Shown here: positions 16,796-27,300 of the stretch, one piece after another
How positions within the stretch are numbered: the stretch's first letter is position 1
How the letters are laid out: each line of letters starts with the position of its first letter
Source: Jaenimonas drosophilae
Lineage: Eukaryota; Euglenozoa; Kinetoplastea; Trypanosomatida; Trypanosomatidae
Assembly (NCBI GenBank): GCA_030849065.1
Contig: JASAON010001608.1
Span: forward strand, 1 to 64,000
Direction of reading: 5' to 3'
DNA length: 64,000 nucleotides
Translations under genes and position numbers: made by a program
The notes under the pieces: model-generated
What the model was told of the DNA's origin: nothing
The model's input: the letters and a program-made list of their open reading frames with translations, nothing else
Database searches by the model: none

Positions 16796-18340
16796 TCAAG
16801 GGTAGCGGAGGAGCTCCACCAACTCCAGCACACCTACACAGATGTGCTCCCACAGCTGCTCCACGCCATTGCCCAACTTCTGCTCCGCGGCAACGAAGAG
16901 GGTGGCACCTCTCAAACGCCCCACGACATCGCCAGAATCCTTCCTCAGCCTGACACTATGCATGAGGTCCTTGGCAAGCATCTCTTCCACTGTTGTTGCT
17001 GATGATGATGATGGATGAATTCGTAGCTCTTCCTCCACGGCGTTCTGAAAACGTTGAAGCACCACCAACCGCCCCGCATTGGTGCGCCGACTCGCCAACA
17101 ACCCCGCAAGCGGCACCGCAACGTGAAGAAGGGCGGCGAGGAGGCCAACGACCTCTCGCGCTGCTGCACCAAAATCATCGCCCAGCATGTTGGGTGCGTT
17201 TGGCACGACGTTGGCGTGGAGATGATCATCGATGCAGGTCGCGAGCTCCACGTGGGCGGAGGGTGGCGGCAGACCTCCGCAGGCGAGGCTCAAGGCGTGG
17301 AGCATCGATGTTGTCGGGCTGTGCGCCACCTCCTTGGCCGGTGGCGGAGGTGATGGCGCACGCGCAGCGGTGTTGGTTGGTCGTGAGGTGGCCGTGTTCG
17401 GTGTGGCGCTCCTCTTCTTGATGTTGGTGCTGATGGGTGCTGAGGCATTCAGGACGGGCCGCTTCTTCTTCACAGGTTTGCGTCGTGGGGTTGTTGGTGG
17501 CGCCCATGCAACATCGTTGGTTGCGACGGCCAAGAGGCTGTGCAGGAGTGTGCGGAGGAACACCTCCACCTCCACCTCGGTGGCACATGACGCGCACGCA
17601 AACATCGATGGACCCCACATGGATGATGATGATGATGATGATGGTGGTGCAACACTCGAGGTGTTATGGATGCTCAACGTGCGGAGGACGCTGAACTGCA
17701 GCGCCAGCGTGATGCGCGCCACGAGAGGTTGTGGCAGGGCCAACGCCACTTCCTGCTCCACCAAGGCGAGGAGGGCCATGTGGGCCAAGAGCGGATGTAC
17801 CTCCGCCTGCGTGTGCTGATCGAGCATGGCCGCATCAAAGAAGCCGGAGCCCGACGCCCGACGCGCCGCGGCCTGCCGCTCCTCACGTGGGGCGCGACTC
17901 TGCGCATACATCAATGAGGTGAGCTGATTCATCATCTCTACCACCACCGCCTCCTCCGTGTGTTGGGTCGGGAGCTGCACACGTGCGAGAGCGATGAGGC
18001 CGTACGGCGTCATGCGCTCACGCACCCACGCACTTCGCCCAACACCACCACCGCGGTGAAAGATGTCTGCGTGTGCGGCGGCAATGAGTTTGTCAGTGGC
18101 CTCACGCTGCCCACGACGGCCGGCCAGGCACATCTCGTCCGGCAACACACGCAACAAGGCGGGCTCCACTGCAAAACGGTTCAGGATGGGCCGAAGAGGC
18201 TCGTTGGGCTGCACGGCGAGGGTGGTGGTGAGGCACTCCACGACACGTACACCGGCCCACTCCGTCAGCGGCATCGCCTCCGCCCGTGGTGCGTTGCTGG
18301 GCGATGTTATTGTTGCGGGCCACGTTCGCGGGCTCCACAT
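16796..18340 (-). CDS. Protein of unknown function, helical with central low-complexity region
   Basis: A 514-residue protein from the ATG at 18340. An N-terminal helical region of about 270 residues contains ALLRVLPDEMCLAGRRGQRE and MMNQLTSLMY. A Ser/Pro/Lys-rich linker (about 290-350) includes a KPVKKKRPV basic patch that could be a nuclear signal. A C-terminal helical region of about 150 residues follows. No catalytic motif is visible. An earlier in-frame stretch coding poly-Gln, poly-Ser and poly-Cys comes from GTT and GAT repeats and looks like 5' UTR. I do not recognise the family. Its length, position and codon use support a real gene. Confidence 0.7.
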   Translation of the reverse strand: MWSPRTWPATITSPSNAPRAEAMPLTEWAGVRVVECLTTTLAVQPNEPLRPILNRFAVEPALLRVLPDEMCLAGRRGQREATDKLIAAAHADIFHRGGGVGRSAWVRERMTPYGLIALARVQLPTQHTEEAVVVEMMNQLTSLMYAQSRAPREERQAAARRASGSGFFDAAMLDQHTQAEVHPLLAHMALLALVEQEVALALPQPLVARITLALQFSVLRTLSIHNTSSVAPPSSSSSSSMWGPSMFACASCATEVEVEVFLRTLLHSLLAVATNDVAWAPPTTPRRKPVKKKRPVLNASAPISTNIKKRSATPNTATSRPTNTAARAPSPPPPAKEVAHSPTTSMLHALSLACGGLPPPSAHVELATCIDDHLHANVVPNAPNMLGDDFGAAAREVVGLLAALLHVAVPLAGLLASRRTNAGRLVVLQRFQNAVEEELRIHPSSSSATTVEEMLAKDLMHSVRLRKDSGDVVGRLRGATLFVAAEQKLGNGVEQLWEHICVGVLELVELLRYP

Positions 18341-18485
18341 CCGCGACGTGAGCCTAAAGCCAAAAAGGGAGCTACAACAACAACAACGGCAAGAGAAGAA
18401 GGAGATTGATGATGATGATGATGATGGTTGTTGTTGTTGTTGTACGTACAGTACATGAATCAGTACCACACGTTGTAGGTGAATT

Positions 18486-18518
<33 letters not shown>
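18486..18518. repeat. (ATG)11 microsatellite
   Basis: Eleven tandem ATG copies on the plus strand, immediately 3' of the ligase gene on the minus strand. One of the longest of the GAT-class repeats in this window. Confidence 0.95.
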
Positions 18519-18524
18519 TTGGCG

Positions 18525-20396
18525 CTACAGGAACCACCCTTTGCCTCCGCGAATGGCCTTGATGGTTGAGAAACGCGGGATGCCGTGTTCCGTCATGGTG
18601 GCGTACTTCACCGTCGCGTAGAGGCCCGTGAGTGAGCGCAGACGTGCCCCTGCATCCACAGATGATGATGATGATGATGATGATGGTTTTGATGTACGTC
18701 GTCGTCGTCGTGTAGAAGAAGATGAAGAGTTGCGTCCAGCGTGAAGGAGGTGATTGAGGAGCTCACGTTGATGTTCGTGGCTCAGCTTCGGCAGCGAGAC
18801 ACTAAACACACGGCCACTCTCCGTCAGGCACTGAAGGCCGTAGAAAACAAGCGTCTTGGCTTTGCGTGCCGCGGCCTTGTTGGCGGCGTTGGATGCGCGA
18901 CGTGGCAGGTGTGGTTGTTCGCTCACCTCGTCAGCACGTACGTGGAGGAGTGGCCGTGTGCGCGGGTTGGTGGATGGCGGCTTGAGCAGCGGCCGGAGCA
19001 CGGGGAATTCCGCGTCGGTGTAGGCGAGGAGCTTCACGGAGGTCTGCGCACGTGGTGCCAAGTGACGAACACGTTGAAGGGCCAAGGTGGCAAATCCTTC
19101 GTCGGTGAGTGATGGAGAGATGTTTGGAGGTGCGGTGGTGGTGGTGGTCTTGAGCTTTTTGGTTGGTGTTGATGTGGGAGATGATGTGTGTGCGGCCATG
19201 AGGTCGTGGAGCATGCGTGACCGCTTCGGGTGCATCTCGTAAACGTTGGTTGGCGTCCGTACCACCGCTCCTTCGTAGCCCTGCTTGATGAAGTCCGGAA
19301 GCTCCACGTCCTTGGCATCGTGGAGTGAGTGCAGCAGCCGATGAGATATTGCCACAACATGCTCACCACCCACGTAGCTCCACGCACCACATGATGATGA
19401 TGATGATGAACGTTGACGTGTGTGTTTCTCCGTGGATGATGATGAGGAGGGAGCATCCACCGGCCACACCAGACTGGAGCGTAGTTGTGCCGACCGCATC
19501 CCGATCTGCAGAAGTGTGGCGAGAAAACTCAGCGTTCGTAAACGTTGTGAAAACGGCGTGACGTTGGGCACCACGCGCAGCGACTCAACATCATCAACCC
19601 GACACGCTTCCACCGCCGCTGACCACACACGGCGGTACTCTTCCGACAAGGATGAGGATGATGATGATGATGATGATGATGATGCACCAAACATGATGGA
19701 TGGATTGGTTGGAGGGTTGTAGCTCGCCACATCGAAGAGGCAGTACTTGGGGAGTGTTGGCACATGGCGGAGGATCTCCGCCGCTGACGTGAAGGCCGCC
19801 GTGGCACCACCACCACGCAAACGATGTACCAGCGCGCTCACCGCCAAGAAGCCCGTCTTGAAGCGCGCACCTCCTCGTGCCACATCATCATCATCATCAC
19901 CCGCAACAACATCATCATCATCATCATCATGAGCTGCACGTGTTGCACCTCCCGTGTGCAGATAGAGCTCACCATCCAGAATGAGGAGGGCATCTCCGCA
20001 CAAGTGGCGCAACATCTGCATCTCTTGCTCAATCCACGTAAGACCCGCAACAACACGGCCGTGGCGGCTGAAACATGTCGTGGGCGGTGAGATGATGATG
20101 GATGAAGATGAGCGACGCTGTTGTTTGTGTGCGGATTTAGGATCAACGTAGCTCACGAGCCGCACGCCATCGTGCTTGGGTGAAATGAAGAAGGCACCTC
20201 CATCGAACCAATCAATGGCTTGGCTCCACGAAAATGATGCTGGGTCGTCTGGTACGTATGCATCAGGGAGTGATGATGATGATGATGATGATGATGAGTT
20301 GCGTTGCTGAAGACGTTGTTGTAGCACATCCAACGTGATCAGAGACATGGGGCTGAAGGGAAGCGAGGCAAGTCGCTGAGCAGTGAAGAAGAACAT
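18525..20396 (-). CDS. ATP-dependent DNA ligase, kinetoplast (LIG k)-like
   Basis: A 623-residue ligase. Visible nucleotidyltransferase motifs are motif I PKHDGVRL with the AMP-accepting lysine (about 72), motif III ILDGELYLH (about 143), YCLFDV (IIIa), motif IV YEGAVVRTP (about 375) and a following basic MHPKRSRM (motif V region). A C-terminal OB-like region runs to the end. From 20396 the N-terminus (MFFFTAQRLASLPFSP) looks like a mitochondrial presequence, fitting kinetoplast ligases LIG k alpha/beta; a second in-frame ATG at 20348 would remove it. Several poly-Ser and poly-Asp insertions, coded by GAT-class repeats, interrupt the catalytic domain. Ligase identity is strong; which LIG k is uncertain. 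Confidence 0.85.
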   Translation of the reverse strand: MFFFTAQRLASLPFSPMSLITLDVLQQRLQQRNSSSSSSSSSLPDAYVPDDPASFSWSQAIDWFDGGAFFISPKHDGVRLVSYVDPKSAHKQQRRSSSSIIISPPTTCFSRHGRVVAGLTWIEQEMQMLRHLCGDALLILDGELYLHTGGATRAAHDDDDDDVVAGDDDDDVARGGARFKTGFLAVSALVHRLRGGGATAAFTSAAEILRHVPTLPKYCLFDVASYNPPTNPSIMFGASSSSSSSSSSSLSEEYRRVWSAAVEACRVDDVESLRVVPNVTPFSQRLRTLSFLATLLQIGMRSAQLRSSLVWPVDAPSSSSSTEKHTRQRSSSSSSCGAWSYVGGEHVVAISHRLLHSLHDAKDVELPDFIKQGYEGAVVRTPTNVYEMHPKRSRMLHDLMAAHTSSPTSTPTKKLKTTTTTAPPNISPSLTDEGFATLALQRVRHLAPRAQTSVKLLAYTDAEFPVLRPLLKPPSTNPRTRPLLHVRADEVSEQPHLPRRASNAANKAAARKAKTLVFYGLQCLTESGRVFSVSLPKLSHEHQRELLNHLLHAGRNSSSSSTRRRRRTSKPSSSSSSSSVDAGARLRSLTGLYATVKYATMTEHGIPRFSTIKAIRGGKGWFL

Positions 20397-21324
20397 GATG
20401 TTTATGTATGTGAGATGCACATGGATTGTGTGTGTTTGTGGGTCTATGCCGGCAATCTATGAGCTGTACTTCTTGTCTTTGCGAGTATCATGATCAGGAT
20501 TAAGAGAGGAAGATCATCAACAAGAGAAACACGCAAAGAAAAATAATAAGACGGGGCATTGTTCCGCCACATGCTCGTCGTGATGATCATCAACAACGAC
20601 GGAAATTGATGGCTGATTATGTCGTGGACGAGCCGTTCTTAACGTTTGTGTGGAGCCACTTTTTTTTTTTGTTTGCTCCACTTGAGATACATCATCAACA
20701 CAATCATCATCATCATCATCATCATTCATCCACCTTCATCGTCGGCATTGATTACGACGCAGAGCTGCACGGCAACAGCTACTGAAGGTTGATAGAGATC
20801 GCAGAAAACCACAAACCAACAACAAAAGAAGAAGAAAGAGAGGAGGTACGGACTTCATCACAACCGATGAGCTCCGACCATCATCACTCGCAGAAGACAG
20901 CTCGCACACACATACGTCCAAGATTGTAACTTGTGTATGTTTTTTTTTTTCATGTATTTGCGGAGCATTGCACCTTCAATCATTCATGGAATGAAGATTC
21001 ACGACAAAGAAACGAAAAAAAAGAATCATGCATCATCAACATGACGAACACCAACACCAAAGATTTGCAGTTGTGCATCGTGGATGTGGAGGTGAGTGGG
21101 GGTGGCGTGTGTGTGCGCAGGAGAGGTTGGTGAGGGCACCTCACGCAATGGATATAGAAAACAAATATAAGAGAGCAACTACAAAATGATGATGACGCAC
21201 AGTGGCCATCATCACCATCACCATCAGCTCGATGGATGCTGAGGTAGTTCGTTGATTGTTTGGAGTGTGGCCATGATCACTATGTAGCCACAACAACAAC
21301 ACCATCATCATCATCATCATTGAT
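20397..21324. other. Intergenic spacer rich in microsatellites and T runs
   Basis: No gene is supported. It contains ATC repeats at about 20703-20724 and 21306-21321, and T11 runs at 20660-20670 and 20940-20950. As the 3' side of the giant PAS gene it should include its polyadenylation region. Confidence 0.6.
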
Positions 21325-24300
21325 CTATTCCTCCTTGGGTGTGATGAAGCAGAGGTATCGTGTGGCGGAGATGGAGGTACCGGCAAGAGCGGTGATGGAG
21401 GTGCTGGTGTGCAGCAGCCGAGGCTCATTATTGGATGTACGTGCGGCAGTGACGAAGCTGAGCTCGAGCTCACCCGTGTGAAGGTGCCCGCTGCCATCCA
21501 TCAATACCTCCACGCTCTGCGGAAGGAGGTACTTGCGTAGGCTACGCCCAACGAGATCATCCTTCACCGCAAAGAGCGAGCGGCACGACTCCGACGCGTA
21601 GAGCACCACACCTTGAGCATCCACCAACACCGACGCAACGGGGATCATGGCCAACATCAAGCTCGCCGTTTGCTCGTTCGTTTCCTTCTTGGCCGTCTCG
21701 GTGAGGTCCTCAAAGTAGGAAACAAAAATGTGCTCGCGTGTGGGCCCAATGAAGTGCTCCTCAACACTCAGGTCTAAGAGGATCGGCTGCCCTTCTCGTG
21801 TGCTGCCAACCACACGACGGGTTTGGTTGATGATGAAGGGGGTTCCCTTCAGCCCGCGGAGATAGCTCTCCATGTACTTGTGGTGCACCTCAGCATCCTT
21901 GGCGAGCATGATGGATTCAATCTTCTTCCCCAGCAGCTCACTCGCGGAGTCGTAGTGTAAAGTGCGCAACATGCGCTCATTCACGTGGGTGATCATGCTG
22001 CGTGCGTTCATCACCACCACCCCGAGCAGCCCGAGCTTATTGAGGGAGCCAACCATGGTGGTGTAGTCCTCCGTGCGTTGATCGCGCGCGGTGCTCGAGA
22101 TTAAGCACACGTACGTCACCTCATCTCCACCCTCCGAGACCTCCTTCAAACGTGCCGCACATGGAATAGTGCCGCCATCACGTCGTACACCAGTGAGGTG
22201 GAGCTCCACCATCTTGCCATGATCATCTTCGAAGGATGCGCAGAACTTACGGAAGTCTTTTGCCTTGGGAACCACGTGGCGGAGGTCTTGACCCTCGAGC
22301 AGGTTGGATTCGTTGCGGGCGGCGTTGGCGTCCGTGCCGAGATAGCCAAACAACGTTCTCGCGCGCGCGCTGGCGTGGGTGATGATCCCGCGGCTGTTGA
22401 TGAGGAGGACGGCGATACTCTCCAGGTCCGTGAGGGCCTCGTGGATGGCCTGCTCGCGACGCAGCTCGAGGCTGTTCTCCACGCTGCGAACGAAGGCGTA
22501 GAGCGTCGTGCGATTCACCGATGATGGCACCGCGCAATGGAGGCCAACGGAGATCTCAATGCGCAGCTCCCGACCCGTCTTGTGCTTGGCGGTGATATAC
22601 AGCGGAGGCTGCAAGGTGTTGTTGGCGGCGGATGTTGCTGTAGCTGGTGTGGGATTGGCGCCATCTTCACTGGTGTTGCTCAGTGGAGCAGTAGCTCCTC
22701 CATCCATCACCTGCGCGGTACGCACGAGGTGGCGCGTGTAGTCGTCAAACTTCTTCGCCACGTGCGGTGAGATGAGAATCTTAATGTTTCGGCTGAGGAG
22801 CTCATCCGCGGCGTAGCCAAAGAGGTTGGCGAGGGCGGCGTTGGCGTGCTCAATAACTCCAACACCGCTAAACATGACGAAGGGGATGCCAATCGCGGAC
22901 ATGGTGAGTTGGCTGAGTGCCCCCGTAACTGCATCCGGGCAGTCCTTCGATGCCAAACGAATCTTGGCAATGAAGAGCCGCCGCTTGTCACTGAGGGCCG
23001 ACTCTGCACCAACACGTGGCTGCTGCTGCTGCTGTTGTTGTTGCTGGGCGAGGTTAGTGCGCTGCATGGCGGCAGTGGCGCGTGCGTTGCCACCAACGGC
23101 GAGGACCGGTGCCGATTCGTAGAGCTCAATCTCAATTGGCACCAAACTGCCATTCTTGTGCCGCGCCACCTGACGCAACTTAGTTGATGCACGTCGCTCC
23201 AAATGATGATCAGGGCCGTTGAGGTACGTTTCCATGAAGCGCGCATGATCCTTCGCCATCTTGGGCGTCATGAGGAGGCTCATGTGCCGTCCGAGCACCT
23301 CCTTCTCCATATAGCCAAAGATGCTCTCCGCCTGCTCACTAAAGAGCAGAATATCACCGGATTGGTCGGCGCCAATGAGGGCGGTGGGGCAGATCTCCGC
23401 CACGGTCGCGCTGATGCGTTGCTCGAACTGTTCCTGCATCTTGTGCGTGAGCTCCTCCACATAAATGAGGAGGGCGAAGCCGTTGATATCCTCGTCGTAC
23501 ATCTCCATCATGATGATGCGCACCGGGAAGGTCTTGCCGCCCTTCTTGAGAGCCACCATCGTGGTGGAAACGGTGGGAAAAAGTAGCTCGGCGGCAGCGG
23601 CGGGATTGCGCGATTCAGTGGGCGACGTGAAGCTCGGCACCTGGTCGGACTTGGCGTCGTGGTACATCTCCACCAAGGAGCGTGCCGTCTTGTTGTTGTT
23701 GGGGCTGCTGCTGCTGTTGTTGTTGTTGGTGCTGCTCGCGTTGAGGTTGTGCCGTGGGCTCAGATCACCGGCATCCGCCTTGCGCAGCTCTTCGAGGCTC
23801 ATGCCAATCAGCTCCGCCTCGGTGTAGCAGAAGTGCGTGAGGGCGGCCTCGTTGGTTGAGTAGATGATGCCTTCCGACGACGTGTAGGCACCCACACCCA
23901 TCGCACTGGATGTCTTTGTGTTTGTGTTGGTTGCAACAACACCTTCATCCACGTCATGATGGTAGGACACCAGCAACGCCGGCATGGGTGAGGTGGAAAC
24001 GAGCTGCTTGAGCAGGCGATGATGATTGCGAATCTCGAACACCTCACTAATGTCGCGCAGGAATCCAAATATGGTGCGGCCATGTGTGGGATCAAGAAGA
24101 TCGCGAATCGTAACTTCCACGTGGATGGAGCTGCCATCGCGTCGTACACCGGTGAGCTCGCGACTGGTGCCCATCACCCGAGATTGGCCCGTCTTGAGAT
24201 AGTTTTGCAGATAGCGGTCGTGCTCCTTGGCAACGTTGCGTGGCATGATGAGATTGATGCTCTTGCCGATCACCTCCATCGCCGAGCCATAACGGAAGAT

Positions 24301-27300
24301 GGTGGCGAAGTAGTTGTTGGCGTAAACGATGATGCCCGAGGCGTTGATTTGGACCGCGCCAAAATCCATCGTGGTGAGCATCGCTTCACGAATTTGGTCG
24401 CTGCGCATCAACGTGTGCTGGTACGTCTGGTCGTGGATGAAGAGGACGTGGAGCTCCTCGGAATCCATGGAACTGGCCACCCCAGAGAGGCCGCGTGCGG
24501 AGGTCGGCAGGTCGTCGGTGCTCAGCCGCTTCGAATGAATGCGCGCGGTAAAGGTGAGGCCGTCCTTGCGCAAACACGTGTAGTTCGCCGCTGATGAGCT
24601 GTTGTTGTTGTTGTTGTTCTTGATGAGGCTGGAGATGAATTTGTCTTGCTGCTTGGCATCCTCGCAGGGAATGATCGTGGTGAGGTGGTTCCCGGCCATG
24701 TCGGTGCTCTTCACGTAGCCGAAGAGCTGCACCGCCTGATCAGAGGCGTAGCGCAACGTTCCGCGCGTATTCACCACAATAATGGCACGCGGATAGAGAC
24801 TAATGAAGGCCCGCTCCATGTTGCTCTCATCCTCCAGCTTCGTCTTCACGCTGATGGGCGAGACGGAGGCCACAAAGAGCGCATCCACGGTGCCTTTTCG
24901 GATCTCACGAATGCGCACCTCCACCGCCGACAAGTTTCCGGATATGGTGCGAGCCTGCAAGGGCCGCACGCCGTCCATCGAGCCCGGCGCCTGGCCCTTC
25001 TTGGCCGGGAAGCGGAAGACCTCCTCAAAGTTGGGGAGCACCTTCTCCATGGGCTGCCCAATCATCGATGTTGGGCCACACTCGAAGAGTTTCTGCGCCG
25101 CACCATTCAGGCTCAACAAACGACCAGCGTGGTTGCACGAGAGCATCGCAACGGGGCAGTGGTCAGTAACTGCCTCGTGGAGCTCGTTGGCCTTCATCAT
25201 CTGATAGTGCTCCGTCGTGTCGCGCAGGAAGCCAATAAACATGCGCTGCGCCTTGCCACCGGCCAGGGCATCATCCACCATCACCTCCAACACACGAGCC
25301 TCGACGGAGAAGAGGCGGCCATCGGCCCGCTTCGCGTAGACGGAGCGTGGGCCCGCCAACATCTTCTTCACCCCCGTCGTGAGATAGCGTTCCAGATAGC
25401 TATCGTGCTTCTGCGCAATGTGGTCGGGCATGATGAGATTCACGCTCTGACCCTCCAGCTCCTTGGCGGCATAGCCAAATTGGCGTTCGGCGGCCTTATT
25501 GATCTTCTCGACGCGCCCACGCTCATCCATCACGACGACGGGGATGGGGCAGCCCTGGAAGGCGCACTCGCTCAGCGCATTGCGTTGCGAGACCTCCACC
25601 TCCTTGCTCAGGTCCTTGAAGAAGGCAATGACGGAGAGTGTATTATCTCCACGACGGAGCTCACGCATCGTCACCTCCGTCAGAAACTGTTCGCCGGTGC
25701 TGCGTTTGGCGTCGAGGGTGCGGCTAACGTCGAGGAAGTGGCGGAGGTCGGATTGGCTGTGGCGGGAGAAGTCGTAGCGTGTGGCATCCGCACCGTAGAG
25801 GAGGTCGTTGAGGGTGGAGCCCATCACACGCCCGCTCGTCAGGCCCCAACTCCGCTCCGCCGCCTTGTTGAAGAAGACGATGTTGCTATCCTCATCGAGC
25901 ACCACGACGGGGATGGGTGAGATGTCAATGAGGGCGTTGCTCATCGCATCGCCCTTGGTGCTGGAGGCATCATCGGTGAGATCGCGCACGTGAATGAGGA
26001 TGTACTGCACGTCGCCGGCATCATTGACGACGGTGGCGAAGGCCATCTCTGCGGGAAAGACGCGCTCATCCTGCGTGATGCCGTTGAGGCGGTGCTTCAC
26101 CTGCGCGCTGCGGTCCTCCCTGGCCAAGTAGCTCAGCTGGTTGAGAAGATTCTGCACATAGGCATCGCTGTCATGGTCGTCTGTTGGCGCAATCAGCGCA
26201 CTGAGGTGGCGGCCCAGCAGCTCATCCTGCTTGTAGCTGAACATGCGCTTCGTGGAGCGATTGACGGACCGCAGAATACCGCGTGCATCAATGACGAGCT
26301 GCGCATGATCGCTGTCGCTGATGATGGCGGCTTGGATCTGGCGCACGACGGACTTGTCTTGCTTGATGGTAACTGGGCGGAACACAACAACAAAACACTT
26401 GGATTTGTTGGTGGTGGTGGAGTTGCCGTAGAGGGTAACCTCACGTACGTTGATCTCAATCGGGAAGACGACGCCCTCGCTTGTACGCCCATAGCTGTTG
26501 CCCTTTTTTCCCACGAGGAGTGCGAGACGTGAGCGGCCGTTGCGACGGCGGTAGTCCGCCATCACCCGCCCACGTTCCTCGGAGAGGAGCACCTCAACAT
26601 GCTTACCAATCACCTCATCGGCGGTACGCTGAAAACGATGGAGGGCGTCTTGGGTGATGCGAGTGACGACGTCTTGATCGGTGAGAACAACCATGGCGGA
26701 TTGCTCCACCTCTGCGCAGGCTTCGAGGATGATCTCTGCATCGTGATTGACGTTGCCGGTCTGGAAAAAATCATGGATGGCGGGCACCTCGCGCCGGATG
26801 TTTTCAGGAATCATGCGCAACAAGAGTCGGGTGCCCTCTTCTTCCTCCTGCAGATGCTGCAGAAGTGGGCGGAAGACGAACAAGACGAGGAGCACAATCA
26901 GCACCAAAGTCACGCTGCACAAGATGATGAAGACGGTGGCGATGAGGGTGCCGTTGTGGCTGCGATCATCAAAGTAGCTGTTGCTGCTGTTAACCAACTT
27001 GCGCGAGACGGAGGGGAAGATGGCGAAGAGGGCCGTGTCGTAGGGGAGGCTCGTCTCAACCTGCTTCTGATTGAGCACGTTGATGAGGAGGCCGAGGAGC
27101 TGCCACACCACATTTTCTACACCTCCCGAGTACAAGTTGGCCAGCATATCATCGTCCTGGCCGTCCATGAAGTTCTTGAAGTCGAGGACGGCGTAGCCAG
27201 GGTCGTAGATAAAGGTGCGGCATGGCGCGTGGTATTCCTCGTAGGCATATACATCACTGCCAAAGAGCTCCCTGTTCTGGCTCTGACTGATGCTGAGAAG

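Noticed and set aside
24646..25920. 424-codon plus-strand frame antisense to the PAS repeats
   Set aside because: Rich in His, Leu, Val and Ala as expected for the reverse complement of a codon-biased gene; no family, wrong direction for the cluster.
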